Numbered from the stretch's first letter, positions 1-6,604 are shown. The stretch is 8,378 nucleotides of DNA from Pseudomonadota bacterium (GCA_023390985.1 JAEWBU010000371.1:1-8378), one strand, 5' to 3'. Notes: generated by a model not told the origin, from the letters alone. A program made the numbers and translations.

Positions 1-1
1 G

Positions 2-1213
2 ATCTTCATCACCTACGGCGAGCACGACATGGTGGACAACATCGTCCACCTGGTGCTGGCGCGGGTGGCCGGCGCGCCGGAAGGCGTCAAGGGCATCAGC
101 CTGTTCGTCGTGCCCAAGTTCATGGTGAACAAGGACGGCACGCCGAGCGCGCGCAACGACGTGCACTGCGTGAGCATCGAGCACAAGCTGGGCATCAAGG
201 CCTCGCCCACCGCGGTGTTGCAGTACGGCGACCACGGCGGCGCGGTCGGCTATCTCGTGGGCCAGGAGAACCGCGGCCTCGAGTACATGTTCATCATGAT
301 GAACGCGGCCCGCTACGCCGTCGGCGTGCAGGGCATCGCGATCGCCGAGCGCGCCTACCAGAAGGCCGTGGCGTACGCGAAGGAGCGCATCCAGTCGCGG
401 CCGGTGGACGGCTCCATCGCCGCCAGCGCGCCCATCATCCACCACCCCGACGTCAAGCGCATGCTGATGACGATGCGCGCGTACACCGAAGGCTGCCGCG
501 CGATGGCCACCGTGGCCGCGTCCGCGTACGACGCGGCGCACCACCATCCCGACGCCGAGGTGCGCAAGCAGAACCAGGCCTTCTACGAATTCCTGGTGCC
601 GCTGGTGAAGGGCTACTCCACCGAGATGAGCCTGGAGGTGACGTCGCTCGGCGTGCAGGTGCACGGCGGGATGGGCTTCATCGAGGAGACCGGCGCGGCC
701 CAGTACTACCGCGACGCCAAGATCCTGACCATCTACGAAGGCACGACCGCGATCCAGGCCAACGACCTGGTCGGGCGCAAGACCGCTCGCGACGGCGGCC
801 AGACCGCGCGCGCCATCGCGGCGCAGATCGAGAAGACCGAAGCCGAGCTCGCGCGCCGCGACAGCGTGGCCGCGCGCGCCGTGGCGCGCCGGCTCACCGC
901 CGCGCGCAAGGCCTTCCTCGACGTGGTGGACTTCATCGCGGGACAGACCAAGGGCAATCCGAACGCGGCCTTCGCCGGTTCCGTTCCCTACCTGATGCTG
1001 GCCGGCAACCTGGTGGCGGGCTGGCAGCTGGCGCGCTCGCTGCTGGTGGCCGAGGACCTGGCGGCCCGGGGCGAGGACAAGGCCTTCATGGAAGCCAAGA
1101 TCGCGACCGCGCGCTTCTACGCCGACCACATCCTCTCGCGCGCGCCCGGCCTGCGCGACAGCATCGTGGAAGGCGCGGACAGCGTCACCAGCCTGGCGCT
1201 CGAAGCGTTCTGA
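2..1213 (+). CDS. Acyl-CoA dehydrogenase, long (~600 aa) type, 5'-truncated by window edge
   Basis: FAD-dependent alpha,beta-dehydrogenation of an acyl-CoA, passing electrons to ETF; first step of a beta-oxidation-like pathway in the cytosol. The reading frame is open from base 2, so the start lies outside the window; 403 residues are visible. Seen: the entry motif IFITYGEHDM (residues 1-10), typical of the middle beta domain of this family; the helical C-terminal domain with GGMGFIEETGA; then IYEGTTAIQ, in which the Glu (codon 737-739, visible residue 246) aligns with the catalytic base of MCAD-type enzymes (YEGT motif). About 130 further residues follow, consistent with the extra C-terminal helical domain of the ~600-aa subfamily (DmdC/FadE-like, PF12806-like). 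By that length about 190 N-terminal residues are missing. It is followed 14 nt later by a nitronate monooxygenase-family gene, so the two are probably co-transcribed. Substrate chain length cannot be read from the sequence. Confidence 0.93.
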   Translation: MFITYGEHDMVDNIVHLVLARVAGAPEGVKGISLFVVPKFMVNKDGTPSARNDVHCVSIEHKLGIKASPTAVLQYGDHGGAVGYLVGQENRGLEYMFIMMNAARYAVGVQGIAIAERAYQKAVAYAKERIQSRPVDGSIAASAPIIHHPDVKRMLMTMRAYTEGCRAMATVAASAYDAAHHHPDAEVRKQNQAFYEFLVPLVKGYSTEMSLEVTSLGVQVHGGMGFIEETGAAQYYRDAKILTIYEGTTAIQANDLVGRKTARDGGQTARAIAAQIEKTEAELARRDSVAARAVARRLTAARKAFLDVVDFIAGQTKGNPNAAFAGSVPYLMLAGNLVAGWQLARSLLVAEDLAARGEDKAFMEAKIATARFYADHILSRAPGLRDSIVEGADSVTSLALEAF

Positions 1214-1227
1214 AGAAGAAAGCGACC

Positions 1228-2184
1228 ATGTCGAAGCTCCCACCCGCGCTGCGCAAGCTCGCCCTGCCGGTGATCGGCTCGCCGCTGTTCATCGTCAGCA
1301 ACCCCAAGCTCGTGATCGAGCAGTGCAAGGCCGGCATCGTCGGCTCGATGCCGGCGCTCAACGCGCGCCCGGCTTCGCAGCTGGACGAGTGGCTGCACGA
1401 GATCACCGAGACGCTTGACGCGCACGACCGCGCGCATCCGGACCGGCCTTCGGCGCCGTTCGCCATCAACCAGATCGTGCACCGGAGCAACGACCGGCTC
1501 GAGCACGACATGGAGATGGTGGTCAAGTACAAGGTGCCGGTGATCATCACCTCGCTGGGCGCCCGCACCGACGTCAACGACGCGATCCACTCGTACGGCG
1601 GCGTGGTGATGCACGACATCATCAACAACACCTTCGCGCGCAAGGCGATCGAGAAGGGCGCCGACGGCCTGATCGCGGTGGCGGCGGGCGCCGGCGGCCA
1701 TGCGGGCATCAAGAGCCCGTTCGCGCTGGTGCAAGAGATCCGCCAGTGGTTCGACGGCCCGGTGGCGCTGTCGGGGTCCATCGCCACGGGCGGCGCGGTG
1801 CTCGCGGCGCAGGCCATGGGCGCCGACTTCGCCTACATCGGCACGGCCTTCATCGCCACCCACGAGGCCCGCGCGTCGGACGCGTACAAGATGGCCATCG
1901 TCGAGGGCAGCAGCGACGACATCGTGTACTCGAACCTGTTCACCGGCGTGCACGGCAACTACCTGGCGCCCTCCATCCGCAACGCGGGCCTGGATCCCGA
2001 GAACCTGCCGGTGAGCGATCCCAGCAAGATGGACTTCGGCGGCGAAGGCGCCAAGAAGGCCTGGAAGGACATCTGGGGCGCCGGCCAGGGCATCGCCGCG
2101 GTGCAGGAAGTCAGCAGCACGGCGGCTTTCGTCGAGAAGCTCAAGCGGGAGTACGAGGAAGCGAAGCGGCGGCTGGTGGCGTAG
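1228..2184 (+). CDS. Nitronate monooxygenase family FMN enzyme (2-nitropropane dioxygenase-like)
   Basis: A 318-aa TIM-barrel flavoprotein of the nitronate monooxygenase / 2-nitropropane dioxygenase family. These use FMN to oxidise alkyl nitronates; some relatives are NAD(P)H:quinone reductases or enoyl reductases, so the true substrate is open. Seen: an N-terminal strand PVIGSPLFIVSNP (14-26); VGSMPALNARP (38-48); the glycine-rich AAGAGGHAG (152-160) with the family's conserved His at 158; and the phosphate-binding loops GSIATGGA (183-190) and YIGTAFIAT (203-211). Length is normal for the family and no signal peptide is seen. The ATG is preceded by a purine run (AGAAGAAAG, 1214-1222) that can serve as ribosome binding site. 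Its position 14 nt after the acyl-CoA dehydrogenase suggests a shared transcript and possibly a joint catabolic or detoxifying role (inference). Confidence 0.9.
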   Translation: MSKLPPALRKLALPVIGSPLFIVSNPKLVIEQCKAGIVGSMPALNARPASQLDEWLHEITETLDAHDRAHPDRPSAPFAINQIVHRSNDRLEHDMEMVVKYKVPVIITSLGARTDVNDAIHSYGGVVMHDIINNTFARKAIEKGADGLIAVAAGAGGHAGIKSPFALVQEIRQWFDGPVALSGSIATGGAVLAAQAMGADFAYIGTAFIATHEARASDAYKMAIVEGSSDDIVYSNLFTGVHGNYLAPSIRNAGLDPENLPVSDPSKMDFGGEGAKKAWKDIWGAGQGIAAVQEVSSTAAFVEKLKREYEEAKRRLVA

Positions 2185-2231
2185 GCTCCGCGCTCGCAGG
2201 GCCAGTGCGGCGACGCGCTTCAAGCTGAGCC

Positions 2232-2261
2232 TTACCACGCCGCCCCGGGCCGCCCTAAACT
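2232..2261 (+). promoter_or_regulatory. Putative promoter of the cydAB operon (leaderless layout)
   Basis: TTACCA (2232-2237), an 18-nt spacer and TAAACT (2256-2261) resemble a sigma70 -35/-10 pair, each with about 4 of 6 consensus bases. The -10 ends only 6 nt before the GTG at 2268, so transcription would begin at or next to the start codon. There is no Shine-Dalgarno sequence. No clear Fnr or ArcA-type site was seen in the 83-nt gap 2185-2267, and no terminator for the preceding operon. Confidence 0.35.
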
Positions 2262-2267
2262 GCGTCG

Positions 2268-3719
2268 GTGTCCAGTTCCCCCTTGACCGACGCGCTGTTG
2301 CTGGCCCGCCTGCAGTTCGCGTTCACGATTTCCTTCCACATCATCTTTCCGGCGCTGACGATCGGGCTGGCGAGCTACCTGGCCGTGCTGGAAGGGCTGT
2401 GGCTTAAATCGCGCCGGCAGGTCTACCTGGACCTTTACCACTTCTGGAAGAAGGTGTTCGCCGTCGCGTTCGGCATGGGCGTGGTGTCCGGCCTCGTGAT
2501 GGCCTACCAGTTCGGCACCAACTGGTCGGAGTTCTCCAGGTTCGCCGGCGGCGTCACCGGGCCGCTGCTCACCTACGAGGTGCTGACGGCGTTCTTCCTC
2601 GAGGCCGGCTTCCTGGGCGTGATGCTCTTCGGCATGCAGCGGGTCGGTCCCGGGCTGCATTTCTTCGCCACCGTGATGGTGGCGCTCGGAACGCTGATCT
2701 CCGCCACCTGGATCCTGGCGTCGAACAGCTGGATGCAGACGCCGCAAGGCCACGAGATCATCGACGGCCGCGTCGTGCCGGTGGACTGGCTCAAGGTGAT
2801 CTTCAATCCTTCCTTTCCCTACCGGCTGGTCCACATGGTGCTGGCGGCGTTCATCGCCACCGCGCTCATGGTGGTGGCCGGCGCGGCCTGGCACCTGCTG
2901 CGCGGCCACGACCGCCCCGCGGTCCGGACCATGATGGCCATGGGCGTCGGGATGCTGCTGGTGGCCACGCCGATCCAGGCTTTCGTGGGCGACCTGCACG
3001 GCCTGAACACGGCCAAGCACCAGCCGGCCAAGCTCGCCGCGATCGAAGGCCACTGGGAGAACCGGCCGGGCGAGGGCGTTCCGCTGATCCTGTTCGGCCT
3101 GCCCGACATGGAGGCCGAGCGGACGCGCTACGCGGTCGAGGTTCCGAACCTGGGCAGCGTGCTGCTGACCCACAGCTGGGAGGGGCAGTTTCCCGGCCTG
3201 AAGGAGTTCCCCAAGGCCGACCGGCCCAACTCGCTGGTGGTGTTCTGGAGCTTCCGGCTGATGGTCGGCCTGGGCGTGCTCACGATCCTGCTGGCCGCCT
3301 GGGGCGCGTGGCTTTTCCGGGGGGGCCGCATCTTCGGCTCCCGCGGCTGGCTGCGGTTCGCGCTCGCGATGGGGCCTGCCGGGCTGGTCGCCATCCTCGC
3401 GGGCTGGATCACCACCGAGGTGGGGCGGCAGCCCTGGGTGATCTATGGGGTGATGCGCACGGCCGACGCCGTGTCCCCGCTGCCGGCCGCCCAGGTCGGC
3501 TTCACGCTCGCGATGTTCGTCGTGGTCTACACCTTCGTGTTCGGCGCGGGAACGGTCTACCTCCTGCGCATCATCGCCAAGGGACCCGAAATCCAGGAGA
3601 CGAATCCGCAAGGCGGTGCGGGGCAGATCCGCCAGGCCATGCGCCCGCTCTCCGGAGCGCCGGAGCGCTTCGACGAGCTCGAGGGCGCGACGCAGGCAGG
3701 AGGCGCCCATGTCCGTTGA
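2268..3719 (+). CDS. cydA: Cytochrome bd-type quinol oxidase subunit I, short-Q-loop (CIO) type
   Basis: Subunit I of a cytochrome bd oxidase (CydA/CioA), an inner-membrane enzyme oxidising ubiquinol and reducing O2 to water without proton pumping; it carries hemes b558, b595 and d. Length is 483 aa with about nine TM segments. By alignment from memory to E. coli CydA: His24 in FTISFHIIF matches H19; Glu104 and Glu112 match E99 and E107; His189 in LVHMV and Met332 in FRLMV match the heme b558 ligands H186 and M393; KLAAIEGHWE (255-264) matches the quinol-site K252/E257; GRQPW is at 386-390. Between K255 and M332 there are only 77 residues against about 141 in E. coli, so the Q-loop is the short form, as in cyanide-insensitive CioA. 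The start is GTG at 2268, which puts the first TM segment and His24 at the usual distance; no ribosome binding site precedes it. The 3' end overlaps cydB by 11 nt. Confidence 0.95.
   Translation: MSSSPLTDALLLARLQFAFTISFHIIFPALTIGLASYLAVLEGLWLKSRRQVYLDLYHFWKKVFAVAFGMGVVSGLVMAYQFGTNWSEFSRFAGGVTGPLLTYEVLTAFFLEAGFLGVMLFGMQRVGPGLHFFATVMVALGTLISATWILASNSWMQTPQGHEIIDGRVVPVDWLKVIFNPSFPYRLVHMVLAAFIATALMVVAGAAWHLLRGHDRPAVRTMMAMGVGMLLVATPIQAFVGDLHGLNTAKHQPAKLAAIEGHWENRPGEGVPLILFGLPDMEAERTRYAVEVPNLGSVLLTHSWEGQFPGLKEFPKADRPNSLVVFWSFRLMVGLGVLTILLAAWGAWLFRGGRIFGSRGWLRFALAMGPAGLVAILAGWITTEVGRQPWVIYGVMRTADAVSPLPAAQVGFTLAMFVVVYTFVFGAGTVYLLRIIAKGPEIQETNPQGGAGQIRQAMRPLSGAPERFDELEGATQAGGAHVR
3698..3703 (+). promoter_or_regulatory. 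Shine-Dalgarno AGGAGG of cydB
   Basis: A perfect AGGAGG lies inside the 3' end of cydA, 5 nt before the ATG at 3709. It decides the cydB start: an upstream in-frame ATG at 3616 would add 31 residues overlapping cydA, with no membrane or family sequence. Confidence 0.85.
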
Positions 3720-4719
3720 CCTCCCGCTCATCTGGGCCGTGATCATCCTGTTCGGCGTGATGATGTACGTCGTGATGGACGGGTTCGACCTGGGCATCGG
3801 GCTGCTGTACCCCTTCGTGCCGGCCAAGGCGGAACGCGACATCATGATGAACACGGTGGCGCCCGTCTGGGACGGAAACGAAACCTGGCTGGTGCTGGGA
3901 GGCGCAGGGCTCTTCGTGGCCTTCCCGATGGCCTACGCGGCCATCCTCAGCGCGTTCTACCTGCCGCTCATCTTCATGCTGGTGGGCCTGATCTTCCGGG
4001 GCGTGGCGTTCGAATTCCGCTTCAAGGCGCCGTCGCGCCGGCAGCCCTGGTGGGACCTCGCTTTCATCGGTGGTTCGGCGCTCGCGACCTTCTTCCAGGG
4101 AGTGACCCTGGGGGCCTTCCTGGAAGGCGTCCCCATGCGCGACGGGCAGGCGGTGGCCGGCGCGTTCAGCTGGCTGCAGCCGTTTCCCCTGTTCGTCGGG
4201 TGCGGCCTCCTGGTCGCGTACGCGCTGCTGGGCGCGACCTGGCTCGTGATGAAGACGCACGGCGACCTGCAGCAGCGCATGCGCGACGCGGCCAAGACGC
4301 TCACCTGGGTGCTGCTGCTGGTGATCGGCGTGATCAGCATCTGGACGCCGCTGTCCCAGCCGGCCGTGGCGCAGCGGTGGTTCTCGTGGCCGCAGCTCCT
4401 GTGGTTCTCGCCGGTGCCGCTGCTGGTCCTGCTCTGCGCCTTCCTGTTGCGCCGCACGTTGTCCGACCCGGCCAGCCACGCCATGCCCTTCGTGCTGACG
4501 CTGGCCCTGGTGTTCCTCGGCTACTCCGGCCTGGGCATCAGCCTCTGGCCCAACGTGATCCCGCCGTCCGTCTCGATCTGGGAGGCGGCCGGGCCGCCGC
4601 AGAGCCTGGGGTTCACGCTGGTGGGCACGCTATTCATCATTCCTTTCATCCTGGGCTACACCGCCTGGGCCTACTACGTGTTCCGCGGCAAGGTCCACGG
4701 CGACGAGGGCTACCACTGA
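3709..4719 (+). CDS. cydB: Cytochrome bd-type quinol oxidase subunit II (CioB type)
   Basis: Subunit II of the bd oxidase (CydB/CioB), the partner of the preceding gene in the inner membrane. It has 336 aa, the length usual for CIO-type subunit II and shorter than E. coli CydB (379). Seen: first TM segment with DGFDLGIG (24-31), the family hallmark; WDGNETWLV (54-62); RGVAFEFR (97-104); about eight to nine hydrophobic segments in all; and a C-terminal helix ending YTAWAYYVFRGKV (317-329) before a short cytoplasmic tail. The start at 3709 is chosen because of the AGGAGG and because the family motif then falls at the normal distance. It overlaps cydA by 11 nt at the 5' end and shares one base with the next small gene (TGATG), so all three are probably translationally coupled. 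No cydDC genes are in the window. Confidence 0.95.
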   Translation: MSVDLPLIWAVIILFGVMMYVVMDGFDLGIGLLYPFVPAKAERDIMMNTVAPVWDGNETWLVLGGAGLFVAFPMAYAAILSAFYLPLIFMLVGLIFRGVAFEFRFKAPSRRQPWWDLAFIGGSALATFFQGVTLGAFLEGVPMRDGQAVAGAFSWLQPFPLFVGCGLLVAYALLGATWLVMKTHGDLQQRMRDAAKTLTWVLLLVIGVISIWTPLSQPAVAQRWFSWPQLLWFSPVPLLVLLCAFLLRRTLSDPASHAMPFVLTLALVFLGYSGLGISLWPNVIPPSVSIWEAAGPPQSLGFTLVGTLFIIPFILGYTAWAYYVFRGKVHGDEGYH

Positions 4720-4856
4720 TGGAGCGGCCCGCGCGGCGGTTGTGGGCCCGGCGGGTGGCATGGCTGCTCGCGTTGTGGGCGTCGGGCGTCGCGGCGCTCG
4801 CAGTGGTGGCCGCGATCCTCAAGCTGTTCATGCGCGCCGCGGGGCTGTCGCCCTAG
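4719..4856 (+). CDS. Small single-TM protein of bd oxidase operon, DUF2474-like
   Basis: A 45-aa ORF starting with an ATG that overlaps the cydB stop codon (TGATG). GAGGG at 4705-4709, 9 nt upstream, is a reasonable ribosome binding site. The product has a basic N-terminus (MERPARRLWARR), one hydrophobic helix from about residue 13 to 36, and the tail MRAAGLSP, so it should sit in the inner membrane with its N-terminus inside. The pattern W-x-x-R-x-x-W-L-x-x-L-W-x-x-x-V followed by an AAGL-type end matches my memory of DUF2474 proteins, short membrane proteins encoded after CIO-type cydB. The likely role, by analogy with CydX in E. coli, is to stabilise or assemble the oxidase (inference). 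Because it is so small, automatic gene callers could miss it. Family assignment is from recall, not a search. Confidence 0.78.
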   Translation: MERPARRLWARRVAWLLALWASGVAALAVVAAILKLFMRAAGLSP

Positions 4857-4865
4857 CTCAGCCTG

Positions 4866-4877
4866 CGTTCCGGAACG
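4866..4877. repeat. 12-bp perfect palindrome CGTTCCGGAACG
   Basis: A self-complementary 12-mer in the gap between the cydAB operon and the radical SAM gene (4857-4938). No T tract follows, so it is not an intrinsic terminator by itself. A second imperfect hairpin (4896-4911, six pairs with a 4-nt loop) follows it. It could be a protein-binding site or chance; I cannot assign it. Confidence 0.3.
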
Positions 4878-4902
4878 TACGGCCGGGCTGCGGTACTCCT
4901 GC

Positions 4903-4931
4903 TTGCGGGAGCGGCGTGACTGTATGAAAAT
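4903..4931 (+). promoter_or_regulatory. Putative promoter of the radical SAM gene (leaderless layout)
   Basis: TTGCGG (4903-4908), a 17-nt spacer and GAAAAT (4926-4931) form a weak sigma70-like pair. The -10 ends 7 nt before the ATG at 4939 and lies inside the LexA box, so bound LexA would block it directly. No Shine-Dalgarno is present. Confidence 0.35.
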
Positions 4932-4937
4932 ACAGTG
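4918..4937. promoter_or_regulatory. LexA (SOS) box
   Basis: The 20-mer GACTGTATGAAAATACAGTG contains CTG-N10-CAG (4920-4935), the LexA operator core of gamma- and betaproteobacteria. Its arms ACTGTA (4919-4924) and TACAGT (4931-4936) are a perfect inverted repeat around an A/T-rich centre. It is markedly AT-rich within very GC-rich surroundings. It ends 2 nt before the ATG of the radical SAM gene and overlaps the probable -10, the position expected for repression by LexA and induction after DNA damage. Confidence 0.87.
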
Positions 4938-4938
4938 A

Positions 4939-6018
4939 ATGACCGCCGCCCACATCCCGATCGCGGCCATCAAGGGCCGCGGCACGGCCAACCGCCTTCC
5001 CCACCGCTTCGAACGCGACGCCCGCGAAGCCTTCGATGACGGCTGGGAACACGAGCCGGAAGACGGCGCGCTACCGCCGGGCACCGAAGTGACGTGGGAA
5101 GAGCCCCGCAGCGTCATCGGCGACGTCGATTCGCCCGACGTGTATTTCGAGCGCTCGCTGAATCCGTACCGCGGGTGCGAGCACGGCTGCATCTACTGCT
5201 ACGCGCGGCCGACCCACAGCTACCTGAACCTGTCGCCGGGGCTGGACTTCGAGACCAAGCTCATCGCCAAGCGCGGCGTGGCGGACGTGCTCAGGCGCGA
5301 GATCTCGCGGCGCAACTACCAGCCGAAGATGATCGCGATCGGCACGGCCACCGACTGCTACCAGCCGGTGGAGCGCGAGCTGCGGCTCACGCGGTCGGTG
5401 ATCGAGGTGCTGCACGAGACCGACCACGCGTTCTCGCTGGTGACCAAGTCGGCGGGCGTGGAGCGCGACCTGGACCTGATCGCGCCGATGGCCCGCAAGA
5501 AGCTGGCCGCGGTGTACGTGACGATCACCACGCTCGATGCCGATCTCACCCGCAAGCTGGAGCCGCGGGCGGCCGCGCCGCATCGGCGTCTTCGCCTGCT
5601 GCGCACCCTGGCCGAGGCCGGCGTGCCCTGCGGCGTGAGCCTGGCGCCGCAGATCCCCTTCCTCACCGAAGACCTGGAGCAGGTGCTGGAAGCGGCGTGG
5701 GAGGCCGGCGCGCGCTCGGCCTTTTATCACGTGATCCGCCTGCCCTGGGAGGTGAGTCCGCTGTTCCGCCAGTGGCTGGAGACGCACTACCCGCAGCGGG
5801 CCGAGCGGGTGATGGCTCGCATCCAGGACATGCGCGGCGGCAAGGACTACGACGCCGATTTCGCCACGCGGATGAAGGGCAGCGGACCCTGGGCCGAGCT
5901 GATCGGCCAGCGCTTCCGCAAGGCCGCGGGCCGGCTCGGCTTCAACCGCGAGCGGGTGGTGCTGGACGAGACGCTGTTCCGGCCGCCGTCGCCGGCCGGC
6001 CAGGGACGGCTGTTCTGA
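4939..6018 (+). CDS. Radical SAM protein, PA0069 / spore photoproduct lyase-like family
   Basis: A 359-aa radical SAM enzyme: it should bind a [4Fe-4S] cluster and cleave S-adenosylmethionine to a 5'-deoxyadenosyl radical. Seen: NPYRGCEHGCIYCYARPTH, with the cluster cysteines C80, C84 and C87 in CX3CX2C spacing; GTATDCYQPVE around Cys140; a barrel with VYVTITTLD and GVPCGVSLAPQIPF (Cys231); and a C-terminal part with RGGKDYDADF and a GQRF-type helix. The layout matches the PA0069/Rv2578c-type proteins related to SplB (spore photoproduct lyase), whose substrate is unknown to me. The ATG at 4939 is the earliest possible start, because an in-frame TGA lies directly before it (4936-4938). The LexA box just upstream points to a DNA-damage role, which fits the kinship with a DNA photoproduct repair enzyme (inference). 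It is a single gene, convergent with the next one, with 12 nt between the stops. Confidence 0.9.
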   Translation: MTAAHIPIAAIKGRGTANRLPHRFERDAREAFDDGWEHEPEDGALPPGTEVTWEEPRSVIGDVDSPDVYFERSLNPYRGCEHGCIYCYARPTHSYLNLSPGLDFETKLIAKRGVADVLRREISRRNYQPKMIAIGTATDCYQPVERELRLTRSVIEVLHETDHAFSLVTKSAGVERDLDLIAPMARKKLAAVYVTITTLDADLTRKLEPRAAAPHRRLRLLRTLAEAGVPCGVSLAPQIPFLTEDLEQVLEAAWEAGARSAFYHVIRLPWEVSPLFRQWLETHYPQRAERVMARIQDMRGGKDYDADFATRMKGSGPWAELIGQRFRKAAGRLGFNRERVVLDETLFRPPSPAGQGRLF

Positions 6019-6030
6019 AGCGGGAGGAGA

Positions 6031-6597
6031 TCAGGCGGTGGCCGTCCGGGCCAGCAGCGCGAAGCCGACCGAGGCCACGAAGAACCAGAGGAAGACGCCC
6101 AGCAGGTTGGACCGCAGCTGGGCGGGGCCCGACAGGCGGCGCAGCTGGGTGTTCCACAGCCACAGCACGGGCAGGACGCCCAGCAGCACCAGCAGGGCGG
6201 GCACCTGCCAGCGGAACAGCGAGGCCCAGGCCGGGAGCAGGGCGGAGATGCGGGTGCTGTCGTCCACCAGCGCGCTGGGCGGGATCGCCTGGGTCCACAC
6301 GCCGCCCGACAGCAGCGCGCAGCCCAGCAGGGCGAAGGTGGCGGCCGGCTTGAAGGTGCGGCGCCAGCCGAAGATGCTCAGGAAGAAGCCGACGGCGCCG
6401 GCGATGCCGACCGCGGCGGCGACGCCGGCGATCAGCGGGCCCGCGCCGGCCAGCCCTTGCCACAGCCAGGGATTGCAGGCGATGCCGGTCCAGGCGGCGA
6501 CGGCGGCCACCGCCCAGCCCGGATGCAGCGCGAGGCGCGCCTCCCCCGGGGTGAGGATGGAATGGAATCCCGTCGAGCGGAACAGCTTGAGCGACAT
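6031..6597 (-). CDS. Membrane protein resembling EptA N-terminal domain only (no sulfatase domain)
   Basis: An 188-aa inner-membrane protein with about five TM segments (roughly 28-50, 53-76, 84-104, 131-149, 161-184). The sequence FFLSIFGWRRTFKPA (71-85) and LLVLLGVLPVLWLW (135-148), with the spacing between them, resembles the N-terminal membrane domain (PF08019/DUF1705-like) of EptA-type phosphoethanolamine transferases. The start MSLKLFRSTGF also looks like EptA proteins of Comamonadaceae as I recall them. A full EptA has about 550 aa with a periplasmic sulfatase-fold domain carrying the Thr nucleophile; here the protein stops after TM5 and the radical SAM gene lies beyond, so the catalytic part is absent. 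The linker region after TM3 (VDDSTRISALLP) lacks the usual ID..M..N pattern. I chose the ATG at 6597 over an in-frame one at 6669, because the 24 extra residues are hydrophilic and overlap the promoter. It could be a decayed gene or a separate family. Confidence 0.7.
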   Translation of the reverse strand: MSLKLFRSTGFHSILTPGEARLALHPGWAVAAVAAWTGIACNPWLWQGLAGAGPLIAGVAAAVGIAGAVGFFLSIFGWRRTFKPAATFALLGCALLSGGVWTQAIPPSALVDDSTRISALLPAWASLFRWQVPALLVLLGVLPVLWLWNTQLRRLSGPAQLRSNLLGVFLWFFVASVGFALLARTATA

Positions 6598-6604
6598 CGG
6601 TTCA

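Noticed and set aside
1117..2238. A 373-codon minus-strand open frame opposite the acyl-CoA dehydrogenase end and the nitronate monooxygenase gene
   Set aside because: Arg/Ala/His-rich shadow of real genes on the other strand, no ribosome binding site or recognisable domain.
2232..3854. A 540-codon open frame on the minus strand opposite cydA and the start of cydB
   Set aside because: Highly charged, His/Gln/Arg/Pro-rich product with no family motif, lying exactly antisense to well-supported genes; typical GC-rich codon-position shadow.
4924..4938. Mini-ORF ATG AAA ATA CAG TGA inside the LexA box, directly before the radical SAM ATG and in the same frame
   Set aside because: Four sense codons explained by the LexA operator sequence itself; no ribosome binding site. 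Useful only because its TGA fixes the earliest start of the gene at 4939.
6004..6047. Inverted repeat GGACGGC / GCCGTCC spanning the two convergent stop codons
   Set aside because: Arms of 7 bp with a 30-nt loop and no T tract on either strand; both arms lie in coding sequence, so chance is likely. No clear terminator for either convergent gene was found.
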